64,000 bases of DNA from UBA1952 sp965246855 (GTDB taxonomy: Bacteria > Bacteroidota > Bacteroidia > Chitinophagales > Chitinophagaceae): contig CBDFFP010000005.1 in NCBI GenBank assembly GCA_965246855.1, forward strand, positions 806,001-870,000. The letters are read 5' to 3'. Shown piece after piece: positions 24,354-32,271 of the stretch. A program made the translations under genes and the position numbers. Each line of letters begins with the position of its first letter. The stretch's first letter is position 1. Below the pieces are notes generated by a model. That model saw nothing but the letters and a program-made list of their open reading frames with translations. It ran no database searches and was not told the origin of the DNA.

Positions 24354-25721
24354 ATGACGACAAGTCAGACCGCCCCATTCCTATCCCCTCAGAGAAGGAC
24401 TTTTAAAGATCTGGTGCAACAGCGCAGCTGGATGTGGCTGGGCGCGCTGCTTCTTTTGTTTCCAGCCTTCTACAATGGATTTCCTATTCTGAATCCAGAC
24501 GATAACACATATCTGCTTTCAGGAATAAATCTGGAAACGCCTTTTGACCGGCCTATCACCTACGGTTTGCTGCTGCGGCTGTTGAGCTTCAATACCACTC
24601 TGCTTTGGGCAGCACTTGTGTCGCAAGCCTTTTGGGTCAGCAGTGTGCTCTTCTCTCTGTGCCGGCTGCTGGTGCCCACGCTCAAAGAAAGAACCATCTT
24701 CGGAATCTTGCTGGTGCTATGCGGCACAACGGCTTTGGCATGGGAAGCCAGCCAATTGATGGCAGATATCTACACCGCTATCACGTTTTTTACGTGGGTG
24801 TTGATTTTGTGGGGCAACCGTCCCCGTCTATGGCATTATCTGCTGTTCTTCTTAAGCGCCGCTACCCACGCCTCGCATATTCATATGTTTGCAGGCTTGT
24901 CGGTTGTAGTGCTGGTGGGATACAGGCAGTTTTTTCCTCCTGCTCTCCGGCGCGCAGGGCTTCAGCGACTCGGGATTTGCTTTGGGCTTTTGCTAACTAC
25001 GATTCTAACAATGGGGTCGGCGCTGAGTAAATCCAAACATGTATTCTTCGTCGCTTCTATGCACAACCGGGACGTGCTGAAGCCTTATCTGGATGCTGCC
25101 TGCCCTACGCAGCACTTTGAACTGTGTGCCTATAAAGACTCTCTTGGCCCTAATGGAGATTATTTCTTGTGGAATCCTGCCAGTCCGCTCTACCGGCAAG
25201 GCGGCGGCTGGGGGGCGAGAAAAGAAGATTTTTCCCGCATCATTCGCGGCTCTTTTGAAGCGCCGCTCTTTCGGCGGATGCAAGCAATCACCATTTTACA
25301 GGCAACGGGTTGGCAGTTGGTACACTACGACGTTCCTAGCTATAACCGCGCCTTCCAGCCTGGCGAAGAACTCTACCGAACAATCTTTAATCATTATCCT
25401 GCCGAACGGGCGCTACTGGCAAATGCACGGCAACAAAAAGGCACGCTGTCTCCTTTGGGCGATTTTTGGAGCCGGATACAACGCTGGAGCATTCCGATAG
25501 CCGCAGGTGCAATAGCGCTTCTGTGGGTGTTTTTTCGGCGAAAAATTTCGCTGCAACTCCACGCTTTTCTGGTGCTTAGCCTCTTTTTGATAGGCTTCAA
25601 CGCCCTTGTATGCGGTGCTTTTTCCACCATTAATGGGCGGTTTGGTGCGCGCGTGATGTGGCTTTTGCCAATGGGCGCGATGTTGGTTGGGGCGGGTGGG
25701 AGTAGGAGAGTAAATTTTTAA
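24354..25721 (+). CDS. Polytopic membrane protein, GT-C glycosyltransferase-like
   Basis: 455 residues with about ten membrane helices. After the first helix comes NPDDNTYLLSGIN, an acidic loop-1 motif of the kind that holds the catalytic Asp in GT-C (ArnT/DUF2029-like) lipid-linked sugar transferases. A large soluble insert (residues 225-370) follows helix 6. No further signature is evident, so the assignment is structural inference. Confidence 0.7.
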   Translation: MTTSQTAPFLSPQRRTFKDLVQQRSWMWLGALLLLFPAFYNGFPILNPDDNTYLLSGINLETPFDRPITYGLLLRLLSFNTTLLWAALVSQAFWVSSVLFSLCRLLVPTLKERTIFGILLVLCGTTALAWEASQLMADIYTAITFFTWVLILWGNRPRLWHYLLFFLSAATHASHIHMFAGLSVVVLVGYRQFFPPALRRAGLQRLGICFGLLLTTILTMGSALSKSKHVFFVASMHNRDVLKPYLDAACPTQHFELCAYKDSLGPNGDYFLWNPASPLYRQGGGWGARKEDFSRIIRGSFEAPLFRRMQAITILQATGWQLVHYDVPSYNRAFQPGEELYRTIFNHYPAERALLANARQQKGTLSPLGDFWSRIQRWSIPIAAGAIALLWVFFRRKISLQLHAFLVLSLFLIGFNALVCGAFSTINGRFGARVMWLLPMGAMLVGAGGSRRVNF

Positions 25722-25798
25722 GTGGGACGGATTGATGAGGAGACTTGAAAAATCTATCAGCAATTTGTCTGAGGACTTGTGGGGTCTTGAGTGGGGTT

Positions 25799-25850
25799 TT
25801 TGACAATAGTATTTTTGTCAAAGGGGATGACAATAGATTTTTTTGTCAAA
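25799..25850. repeat. Tandem pair of TTTGACA/TGTCAAA inverted repeats
   Basis: TTTGACAA ... TTGTCAAA (25799-25822) is repeated as TGACAA ... TTGTCA (25828-25848), with TATTTTT or ATTTTTT inside. It lies downstream of both convergent genes, so termination or a protein site is possible; no function is shown. Confidence 0.5.
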
Positions 25851-25923
25851 ACAGAGAGGTGCAAATAAAACCCACCACATTTGAAAAGGGCGACCACAAG
25901 GATGCATCCCCACCGTCTTCCCC

Positions 25924-25973
25924 AAAAAGAAACCCGCCTTTCCAAAAGAGGGAAAGGCGGGTTTTCTTTTTTT
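25924..25973. terminator. Bidirectional terminator between convergent genes
   Basis: A 14-bp stem (GAAACCCGCCTTTCC / GGAAAGGCGGGTTTTC) is bordered by A and T runs on both sides. Confidence 0.88.
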
Positions 25974-25989
25974 AAAACACGACTCCAAA

Positions 25990-26664
25990 TTAAGGCTGGA
26001 TGATCGCCCCTTCGGCGAGGCTCCACGAGCCGGTCTGGCCCCGCGAGTTGACCCAGCGCACAATCCACCACGCCATTTTGCCGCCGTCTGCCGCATCAAA
26101 AACGGCCAGATAAGGGTCGGATGTGTCCACGGCCATGAAGCGGTAATTCTTTGTGTCGGCAGGCGGGGCAGGGGTGCCAATCGGCACGATGGCGCACCAC
26201 AACTGGCAGCCCTGTACGCCGTCGGGCTTGGCCCTGCTGGTGGGCGTAGCCGAATCCGCAAAAGAAACCAGCTGTTGCAGGCGGTTTTCTGTGTTGATGC
26301 CTACGATAACGGGCTTGGTGGTAGGGATGGGGGCCGGGGTGCGGGGGCCGGGCTTGGGCAGGTTCAGGGTGTTGCGATCGGTATCCGTCAGCACCGAGTC
26401 GGCCAGGCCGCTATACACGTCGCGCGTTTCCGCCGTGAGCGCGGTTTTGGCCGTGTTACGGTCAGAAATATCGTTTTTGGTACGGCTGGCCGGCTGGCTG
26501 GTTTTGTTGTAAGCTGTTGTGTAAGCATTCAGCTTACCGGTGAGGATCGCCTGCCGCGCGGCGCTGATACCGAAGCGGGTGGCGTTGGCGATGAGGTAGG
26601 CGACGGCTACTTTGATGTAGTTGAAGTATCCGTCTTCAGTGAGGGGGAACGTGCGGCTTCTCAT
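25990..26664 (-). CDS. Orphan protein of a Bacteroidota-restricted family (224 aa)
   Basis: The N-terminal half (IKVAVAYLIANATRFGI...LNAYTTAYNKTSQPASRTKNDISDRNTAKTALTAETRDVYSGL...LTDTDRNTLNLP) is helical, the joint is Pro/Thr-rich (PKPGPRTPAPIPTTKP), and the C-terminal half looks like a small beta-sandwich (AWWIVRWVNSRGQTGSWS). I recognise the same plan from many Bacteroidota hypothetical proteins that end the helical part with LxLPxxxxxRTPxP. No signal peptide. The upstream intergenic region is the 20-nt tandem array. Confidence 0.75.
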   Translation of the reverse strand: MRSRTFPLTEDGYFNYIKVAVAYLIANATRFGISAARQAILTGKLNAYTTAYNKTSQPASRTKNDISDRNTAKTALTAETRDVYSGLADSVLTDTDRNTLNLPKPGPRTPAPIPTTKPVIVGINTENRLQQLVSFADSATPTSRAKPDGVQGCQLWCAIVPIGTPAPPADTKNYRFMAVDTSDPYLAVFDAADGGKMAWWIVRWVNSRGQTGSWSLAEGAIIQP

Positions 26665-26760
26665 GGGGAGAAAAATTTGGGGGTTGTTTGGAAAAAAAAG
26701 GATGTCGTAGAGAAAACGCTCACCGGCTGCGGTTTATTATGCGAAGCGGAAAAAATATTT

Positions 26761-27060
26761 CTTCCCTGTGGGGACGACTTCCGCATGGTGTTGAGCGTTT
26801 CCGCACGGTGCGGATGGCTTCCGCACGGTGCGGACAACTTCCACACGGTGAGGACGACTTCCACACGGTGTGGACGGTTTCCACACGGTGCGGACGGTTT
26901 CTACACGGTGCGGACGGTTTCTACACGGTGGGGAAGGTGTCTGCACGGTGCGGACGGGATGCGCACGGTGGGAAAGAGGGGCGCACCGTGCGGAGCGGTT
27001 TTGCACGGTGCGGAAGCGGGGTACACGGTGCGGAGGTGCTACACACGGTGCGGCGGGAAG
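26761..27060. repeat. Strict 20-nt tandem array, 15 units
   Basis: Fifteen consecutive 20-base units with no insertion or deletion. The consensus is CCACACGGTGCGGACGGTTT. The core CACGGTGCGGA is conserved in most units, while the last seven to nine bases drift, most strongly at both ends. One more degenerate unit (TTGCACCGGTGCGGAAGTG) occurs near 27130. The 26665-27247 interval has no credible gene; open frames across it are products of the repeat, and the remaining flanks show nothing else. Confidence 0.92.
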
Positions 27061-27247
27061 GGTTTCCCAAGTGATATGGAATAGGGGGAAGTGAAGGCGG
27101 GAGCCTTCGCCGAGCGGGGGCAGAAAGGGGTTGCACCGGTGCGGAAGTGCTGTGGTAAAAGGGGAAAAGTGGCCTTAGATGTGTAAGGAATGATTAGAAC
27201 GAGGGCTTTTGTCTTAGCCTCACTTATTTCTTACCCTAAGCGAGCTA

Positions 27248-27754
27248 CTAAAAATATTCTATGTATTTTTCCCATGCAGGAAGCATTTCCTGGTACGTTT
27301 CCCAATCCCAGAAATCCGGTAATCTGTAAGTTACAGAATCTAGTCTCTTCACAATATTTTTTGAGATCGCTATCTCATATTGCTGGTTATTTCCCCACTG
27401 GCTAGGATTATATGTTTTGTTCAGAAAAAATAATCCATCCCTATCAATTATGCAAATAAAATTAAATTTAGGGACATCATAGGAAGTAGACAATCTATAA
27501 GCCATAAATTTTCCGGTGGCTAGTCTTGCAGAAAAAACATGAAAAACTATCGAGTCTTTTTTGCAATGAATTAAATATAACGGAATGATGGCCGCTTTAT
27601 GATCAAAAATGACAGCATCTGGTGCGCCATACCTTTTTATATACTGTCGCGTAAATTCGGGAATCCAACGATTCTTAAACACGAAAGGCTCAACTTCTTC
27701 TTTTGCACAAGAAAAGAAGGTCAGCAACAAGCAGAGTGCTAGAATATGCCTCAC
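27248..27754 (-). CDS. AT-rich lipoprotein gene, hypothetical
   Basis: 168 residues from a GTG start. RHILALCLLLTFFSC is a lipoprotein signal with Cys16 lipidated. The mature part (WIPEFTRQYIKRYGAPDAVIF, LIHCKKDSIVFHVFSARL, DRDGLFFLNKTYNPSQWGNNQQYEI) is not recognised. Its base composition is clearly richer in A and T than every neighbour, which suggests recent acquisition. It sits immediately downstream of the tuf terminator. Confidence 0.8.
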   Translation of the reverse strand: MRHILALCLLLTFFSCAKEEVEPFVFKNRWIPEFTRQYIKRYGAPDAVIFDHKAAIIPLYLIHCKKDSIVFHVFSARLATGKFMAYRLSTSYDVPKFNFICIIDRDGLFFLNKTYNPSQWGNNQQYEIAISKNIVKRLDSVTYRLPDFWDWETYQEMLPAWEKYIEYF

Positions 27755-27755
27755 A

Positions 27756-27788
27756 ATAAAAAGCCTCCCGATATTTCGGGAGGCCTTT
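27756..27788 (-). terminator. Terminator of tuf
   Basis: On the minus strand: GGCCTCCCGAA, ATA, TCGGGAGGC, then TTTTTATT. It lies directly after the tuf stop codon and overlaps the front of the AT-rich lipoprotein gene region. Confidence 0.88.
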
Positions 27789-27808
27789 TCACTCTAAAGA
27801 AGTAATTC

Positions 27809-28996
27809 TTACTTGATGATCTCTGTAACCTGACCGGCACCTACCGTACGGCCACCTTCACGGATGGCGAACTTCAGGCCCTTGTCCATCGCGATAGGCG
27901 CGATGAGCTTTACAAACAGGTTTACGTTATCGCCAGGCATTACCATTTCCGTTCCTTCTGGAAGCGTACACTCGCCGGTAACGTCGGTTGTACGGAAGTA
28001 GAACTGCGGACGGTATTTGTTGAAGAACGGCGTGTGACGGCCACCTTCGTCTTTGCTCAGAACATACACCTCACCACGGAACTCCGTGTGCGGCGTGATG
28101 CTCTTCGGCGCGCAGATAACCATACCACGGCGGATTTGCGTCTTCTCAATACCACGGAGGAGGATACCGGCGTTGTCGCCCGCCTCACCGCGATCCAGGA
28201 GCTTCTTGAACATCTCCACACCCGTGCAGGTAGAAGTCATAGGCGCTTCGTTGAAACCAACGATTTCCACGTTGTCGCCTACTTTAATCACACCACGCTC
28301 GATACGGCCAGTAGCAACTGTACCACGACCCGTGATGGTGAACACGTCTTCTACAGACATCAGGAACGGCTGGTCCACCGCGCGCGGAGGCAGCGGAATG
28401 TACTCATCCACAGCAGCCATCAGCTCGTCGATTTTGGATACCCATTGGGCATCACCAGCGAGAGCGCCGGTAGCGGAGCCTTGAATGATCGGCGTGTTGT
28501 CGCCGTCAAAGTCGTTTTTAGAAAGCAGCTCGCGGATTTCCATCTCTACGAGTTCCAGAATTTCCGGATCGTCCACGAGGTCCACTTTGTTCATGAAAAC
28601 CACGATGCGCGGAACGCCTACCTGCTTAGCGAGGAGGATGTGTTCTTTGGTTTGCGGCATCGGGCCGTCCGTCGCAGCTACTACGAGGATAGCGCCGTCC
28701 ATTTGGGCAGCACCGGTAATCATGTTCTTTACGTAGTCTGCGTGACCCGGGCAATCTACGTGAGCGTAGTGGCGGTTCAGGGTTTCGTACTCTACGTGTG
28801 CGGTGTTGATGGTGATACCACGCTCTTTCTCTTCCGGAGCGGCATCGATTTCATCGTAGCCTTTCTTTTGAGCAAGACCTTTAGAGGCCAGGTGTGATGT
28901 GATGGCAGCCGTCAGCGTGGTTTTACCGTGGTCCACGTGACCGATGGTGCCGATGTTTACGTGCGGTTTCTCCCGCTTGAACGTCTCTTTTGCCAT
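27809..28996 (-). CDS. tuf: Translation elongation factor Tu
   Basis: 395 residues, complete. GTP-binding motifs GHVDHGKTT (G1), DCPGHADYV (G3), NKVD (G4) and SATGALAG (G5) are intact, as is the C-terminal KFAIREGGRTVGAGQVTEI. It delivers aminoacyl-tRNA to the ribosome. It has its own promoter and terminator. The four tRNA genes lie upstream in the order known from E. coli tufB, but a gene of opposite orientation is now between them; the secE-nusG-ribosomal protein block that usually follows tuf in Bacteroidota is absent. Confidence 0.98.
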   Translation of the reverse strand: MAKETFKREKPHVNIGTIGHVDHGKTTLTAAITSHLASKGLAQKKGYDEIDAAPEEKERGITINTAHVEYETLNRHYAHVDCPGHADYVKNMITGAAQMDGAILVVAATDGPMPQTKEHILLAKQVGVPRIVVFMNKVDLVDDPEILELVEMEIRELLSKNDFDGDNTPIIQGSATGALAGDAQWVSKIDELMAAVDEYIPLPPRAVDQPFLMSVEDVFTITGRGTVATGRIERGVIKVGDNVEIVGFNEAPMTSTCTGVEMFKKLLDRGEAGDNAGILLRGIEKTQIRRGMVICAPKSITPHTEFRGEVYVLSKDEGGRHTPFFNKYRPQFYFRTTDVTGECTLPEGTEMVMPGDNVNLFVKLIAPIAMDKGLKFAIREGGRTVGAGQVTEIIK

Positions 28997-29039
28997 TGTT
29001 GGGTAGGATTAAAAAATGGGGTTTTAAAACTTTGGGGGG

Positions 29040-29047
29040 CGAAAGTA
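29040..29047 (-). promoter_or_regulatory. Candidate -7 box of tuf
   Basis: Minus-strand TACTTTCG, about 43 bases before the ATG. A separate promoter is needed because the tRNA cluster ends in its own terminator. Confidence 0.5.
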
Positions 29048-29215
29048 CGGTATTTTTCCATTCCCCGAAAAATTCCCTTTGCGCAGGAAAAGATTTTTTA
29101 ACAGCGGGTTGCCGCAGGGAAGGAAAGGCGTTGAGGGAACCGCAAACAGGAAAGAACGCGTGGCAGGGCACAGAAGCCAAGCCTTTACCTTCCCATTCGT
29201 TCCTAACTTCCGGCC

Positions 29216-29830
29216 ATGAAAGCCTTTCCTGCGGAACAGACCCCACTTTATCCGGTATCGCCTTCGCGGATGACGCGCTTTTTTGATGCCTTCTCCACCA
29301 GGATTACGCGCTTCACCGGGCGGCCCATTGCCTTTATCAGTGCGCTGCTCATCGTGATTCTCTGGGCGTGTTCCCGTCCGCTTTTCCCCAAAGGGCAGGC
29401 AGGTGCCGACTCTTGGAATTTCCTGATCAACACCGGCACCACCATCATTACCTTCCTGATGGTGTTTCTTATTCAGCAGTCGCAGAACAAGGATACTGTA
29501 GCCCTTCACCTAAAGCTGAACGAGTTGATTGCCGCCAATAAAGATGCTTCTAACCGACTGATTAACATCGAAGACTTAACAGACGACGAGCTGACAGTGC
29601 TGAAAAAGTTCTATATCCACCTGGCAAAAACGGCTGAGGAAGACCGCGAGCTTTTTACCACCCACTCTATAGACGAAGCCAAGCACAACCACAACACCAA
29701 GATTGCTCATAAGCGCAGCAGGATGGCGCAGCGTACTGCGGCACAGAAGCCGGTGAATGGCAAGGCGTTGGAATTAAAAAAGCCACCCGTTTCGGATGGC
29801 TTGGATACTGGAGCTGTTGATGAGAATTAG
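29216..29830 (+). CDS. Low-affinity iron permease-like protein with a tRNA-derived C-terminus
   Basis: 204 residues. FDAFSTRITRFTGRPIAFISALLIVILWA, then FLINTGTTIITFLMVFLIQQSQNKDTVALHLKLNELI is the signature of the low-affinity iron permease family (two membrane helices, short cytoplasmic tail). The usual domain ends near residue 120. The last 17 residues (KKPPVSDGLDTGAVDEN) are encoded by a terminator hairpin and the antisense of a decayed tRNA-Thr, whose T-arm supplies the stop codon. An alternative start is the ATG at 29270 (MTRFFDAF). A role in iron transport in bacteria is unproven. Confidence 0.85.
   Translation: MKAFPAEQTPLYPVSPSRMTRFFDAFSTRITRFTGRPIAFISALLIVILWACSRPLFPKGQAGADSWNFLINTGTTIITFLMVFLIQQSQNKDTVALHLKLNELIAANKDASNRLINIEDLTDDELTVLKKFYIHLAKTAEEDRELFTTHSIDEAKHNHNTKIAHKRSRMAQRTAAQKPVNGKALELKKPPVSDGLDTGAVDEN
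29776..29802 (-). terminator. Duplicate copy of the tRNA-operon terminator
   Basis: AAAAAAGCCACCCG, TTT, CGGATGGCTT: nearly identical to the hairpin at 29875-29905. It lies inside the permease reading frame on the other strand. Confidence 0.65.
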
Positions 29831-29875
29831 CCTCACGACCTTCCCGCCACGGCGGGATGCGCCAACCCGGGCTAC
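29809..29875 (-). pseudogene. Decayed tRNA-Thr copy
   Basis: On the minus strand the last 34 bases closely match the variable and T arms, acceptor strand and CCA of the intact tRNA-Thr(GGT) at 29912-29986 (AATTCTCATCAACAGCTCCA is identical). A D-arm-like GTAGCCCGGGTTGGCGC and an anticodon-like stem TCCCG/CGGGA remain, but the loop has only six bases and the 5' acceptor strand is replaced by a T run. It cannot fold as a functional tRNA. Confidence 0.75.
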
Positions 29876-29905
29876 AAAAAAGCCACCCGCTTCGGATGGC
29901 TTTTC
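29875..29905 (-). terminator. Terminator of the tRNA cluster
   Basis: On the minus strand, just after tRNA-Thr(GGT): AAGCCATCCG, AAG, CGGGTGGCTT followed by T residues. Confidence 0.8.
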
Positions 29906-29911
29906 AAAAAC

Positions 29912-29986
<75 letters not shown>

Positions 29987-30015
29987 AAGCCTCACTTCTT
30001 TTGGGGAAAAAAGTG

Positions 30016-30088
30016 AGCGGGAGACGAGATTCGAACCCGCGACATTCAGCTTGGAAGGCTGACGCTCTACCAACTGAGCTACTCCCGC
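30016..30088 (-). tRNA. tRNA-Gly (anticodon TCC)
   Basis: Acceptor GCGGGAG/CTCCCGC, anticodon arm TCAGC-CTTCCAA-GCTGA, T-arm GCGGG-TTCGAAT-CTCGT. CCA is not encoded. Equivalent in position to E. coli glyT. Confidence 0.97.
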
Positions 30089-30092
30089 TTGG

Positions 30093-30155
30093 TATAGGTC
30101 ATGGGCCATAAGCAATAAGTCATGACCTATGACCTAATGACTTATGACCTATGTA
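30093..30155. repeat. Heptamer-periodic array between tRNA-Gly and tRNA-Tyr (9 units)
   Basis: TATAGGT, CATGGGC, CATAAGC, AATAAGT, CATGACC, TATGACC, TAATGAC, TTATGAC, CTATGTA: nine 7-base words in exact phase. It lies inside the transcribed spacer of the tRNA cluster. Confidence 0.75.
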
Positions 30156-30158
30156 ATG

Positions 30159-30241
<83 letters not shown>

Positions 30242-30244
30242 AAT

Positions 30245-30300
30245 TCAATGAACAATGAATAATGAATAATTATTCACTGCTCATTGTTCATTATTCATTA
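30245..30300. repeat. Heptamer-periodic, palindromic array between tRNA-Tyr and tRNA-Thr (8 units)
   Basis: TCAATGA, ACAATGA, ATAATGA, ATAATTA, TTCACTG, CTCATTG, TTCATTA, TTCATTA. The second half is roughly the reverse complement of the first, so the spacer RNA can form one long hairpin. Confidence 0.8.
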
Positions 30301-30306
30301 AAAAAG

Positions 30307-30379
30307 AGCCGCTTGCCGGAATCGAACCAGCGACCTACTGATTACAAATCAGTTGCTCTACCATCTGAGCTAAAGCGGC
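30307..30379 (-). tRNA. tRNA-Thr (anticodon TGT)
   Basis: Acceptor GCCGCTT/AAGCGGC, D-arm AGCTCAGATGGTAGAGC, anticodon arm ACTGA-TTTGTAA-TCAGT, T-arm GCTGG-TTCGATT-CCGGC. First gene of the cluster, equivalent to E. coli thrU. Confidence 0.97.
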
Positions 30380-30505
30380 TTTTGTTTTGCTTAGAAAAAA
30401 GAACTTTCCCGCCGCCTTCCGGTTTGGGGACGGCAAATGTAAGGCAGATTTTTTCCGAAGCAAATTTTTTTCGCCTTGCCTTTCCTTTGTCTAAAATCAT
30501 TCTTC

Positions 30506-31567
30506 GTGAGGCATCTTGCTGTTTGGCTTTTTCCCCTGCTGTTCTCCGCACTTGCCGCAACAGCACAACCGCGTTCCGCAGCAACCGGTCCGCTGCGCGG
30601 TATGATGATTGCCCCACGCGCTACGGCAGCAGACCTGCGCGATTTGGCTGCCCTTGGCGCCAATCATGTCCGCTGGCAGCTCACTTGGGACGGCTTTCCG
30701 CAATCGCCCGCCGATACCGCTTCGCCGGAAGCATATCTCCAATGGCTTCGTCAAAACATCTGGTACACCAAGTCCCTGCTGCTGCTCTGCGATTCGCTGC
30801 ACCTGCGTGTGTTGATAGACCTGCACACTTTGCCTGGCGGGTGGGTTAAGGAAAACGGTAAATTTCTCGGTCACCGGATGTTCCGGGAGACTCGTTTTCT
30901 ACAGACTTTCCGGCAGGCGTGGGAAGACATTGCTATTGCCTTTCGCCACGAACCCGCCGTTTGGGGATACGACCTCGCCAACGAGCCAGAAGAACACGCG
31001 CCTTTATGGCGCTCCTGGCAAGAGCTTTATCCCCAAGTCGCCGCGCAGGTTCGTGCGCTTGACGGGCACAAAATGCTCGTGATAGAGGGCACACCTTCCG
31101 GCAAGGAAGGCGCGCTGCTGCGGCTTCGTCCGTTGCCAGCATTAGCACCGGTAAGCTACAGCTTCCACATGTACACGCCGGACGCTTTCACACATCAGGG
31201 CGTGTATCATTTCCCTATGGGCGTTTCCTATCCCGGAACGGCAGAAGGCGGCTATTGGGATTCGGCGAAGCTGCGTGCGAGGTTGCAACCTGTGCGCGAA
31301 TGGCAGTTAAAAAACAACGTTCCCATTTACGTGGGTGAGTTTAGCGCGGTTCGTTGGGCACCCAATGGCAGCGCCTATCGCTACCTGCGCGATTGTATTT
31401 CGCTGTTTGAAGAATGGGGTTGGAGCTGGGCCTACCATGCCTGGCGCGAATGGGACGGTTGGAGTATAGAACATGGAGCAGACAAGAAGAAAAACACCCC
31501 GGAAATGGCACCTACGGACCGCCTTCTGTTGCTGAAAACTGCCTTTGGGAAAAACAACGGACTTTAG
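30506..31567 (+). CDS. Exported GH5-type glycoside hydrolase
   Basis: 353 residues from a GTG start that opens the signal peptide RHLAVWLFPLLFSALAATAQ; a TTG 30 bases upstream is the alternative. Clan A (beta/alpha)8 features: GANHVRWQLTW, VLIDLHTLPGG, acid/base Glu160 in GYDLANEPEEH, FHMYTPDAFTHQ, nucleophile Glu278 in IYVGEFSAVRW, and WAYHAWREWDGWS at the end. It should cleave beta-1,4-linked glucan or mannan outside the cytoplasm; the exact substrate cannot be read. The start of the next gene is 23 bases after its stop. Confidence 0.87.
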   Translation: MRHLAVWLFPLLFSALAATAQPRSAATGPLRGMMIAPRATAADLRDLAALGANHVRWQLTWDGFPQSPADTASPEAYLQWLRQNIWYTKSLLLLCDSLHLRVLIDLHTLPGGWVKENGKFLGHRMFRETRFLQTFRQAWEDIAIAFRHEPAVWGYDLANEPEEHAPLWRSWQELYPQVAAQVRALDGHKMLVIEGTPSGKEGALLRLRPLPALAPVSYSFHMYTPDAFTHQGVYHFPMGVSYPGTAEGGYWDSAKLRARLQPVREWQLKNNVPIYVGEFSAVRWAPNGSAYRYLRDCISLFEEWGWSWAYHAWREWDGWSIEHGADKKKNTPEMAPTDRLLLLKTAFGKNNGL

Positions 31568-31589
31568 CGGTCTTCAATATTTCTGCGCT

Positions 31590-32207
31590 ATGCCTCTTCT
31601 TCATTCCTGGTCGCCCCACGCCGCTGCCGAAGCCGCCATCTGGCGCATCGAGGAGCCGGAGATCTTCTTCGCTTCCCGCACGGGTTTGCAGTGCGACATC
31701 CCGCACAGCCAGCGCCGCATGGAGTTTCTGGCCGGGCGCTTTCTCCTCCAACATCTGTGGCCCCAAATTGAGTTCAGTGAGATTCACATTGATGCCAACG
31801 GCAAGCCTCACGCACCCGACTTTTCCGGGCGGGCTTTTTCTATCTCCCATTCCTTTCCTTACGTTGCCGCAGTCGTTACCGATGGCCTTCCCTGCGGCAT
31901 TGATATCCAAAAGCCAAAAGAGCGTATTGCCGCTATCAGTCCGAAGTTTTTGGCTCAAAAAGAAGGCGACCTTTTCAAGAACACCGACGAGAATTTGCTC
32001 TGGGCGTGGAGCGCCAAAGAGGCTGCCTACAAATGCGCCAACATCGCCGGCCTGCAACTGCTCCGCGATATTGAATTAAAAATCTTCGCGCCCTCCGGCA
32101 AACAGCGCGAAGCCACGTTTGTAATTGATACCCCCACCTTCAAAAACATCCTTGAAGTGAAAGGTTGGATTGACCCGGAGTTCGCCGTCGCTGTTGCAGT
32201 GAAGTGA
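31590..32207 (+). CDS. 4'-phosphopantetheinyl transferase
   Basis: 205 residues. SRRMEFLAGRFLLQHL, GKPHAPDFSGRAFSISHSFPYVAAVV, the Mg-binding GIDIQ, and WSAKEAAYKC are the Sfp-type motifs. It activates acyl or peptidyl carrier proteins by transfer of phosphopantetheine from CoA. I use the ATG four bases after a TATTTCTG box (31578-31585). Confidence 0.9.
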   Translation: MPLLHSWSPHAAAEAAIWRIEEPEIFFASRTGLQCDIPHSQRRMEFLAGRFLLQHLWPQIEFSEIHIDANGKPHAPDFSGRAFSISHSFPYVAAVVTDGLPCGIDIQKPKERIAAISPKFLAQKEGDLFKNTDENLLWAWSAKEAAYKCANIAGLQLLRDIELKIFAPSGKQREATFVIDTPTFKNILEVKGWIDPEFAVAVAVK

Positions 32208-32235
32208 GATTTTACGGCGTTGTCAAATTATGTCA

Positions 32236-32256
32236 CCCCTCTCCTTCGGAGAGGGG
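32236..32256. repeat. CCCCTCTCC/GGAGAGGGG hairpin
   Basis: A 9-bp perfect stem with a TTC loop, followed by CTGGGGGAGAGG. This type of sequence recurs between genes in many bacteria. Here it separates convergent genes and may act as a weak terminator. Confidence 0.6.
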
Positions 32257-32271
32257 CTGGGGGAGAGGCTT

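Noticed and set aside
25799..25850. Operator for a divergent promoter
   Set aside because: The site lies at the ends of two convergent genes, so there is no promoter for it to control; listed only as a repeat.
26761..27060. CRISPR array
   Set aside because: Units are contiguous with no unique spacers of constant length between identical repeats, and no cas gene is present.
26688..27094. Long open frames across the 20-nt array on both strands (up to about 130 codons) resembling a repeat protein
   Set aside because: The unit length is not a multiple of three, all frames give similar low-complexity peptides, there is no promoter or plausible start, and codon use is just the repeat. Treated as non-coding.
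28034..28897. A 287-codon open frame antisense to tuf
   Set aside because: tuf is fully conserved with all GTPase motifs; long antisense frames over tuf are a known codon-bias artefact.
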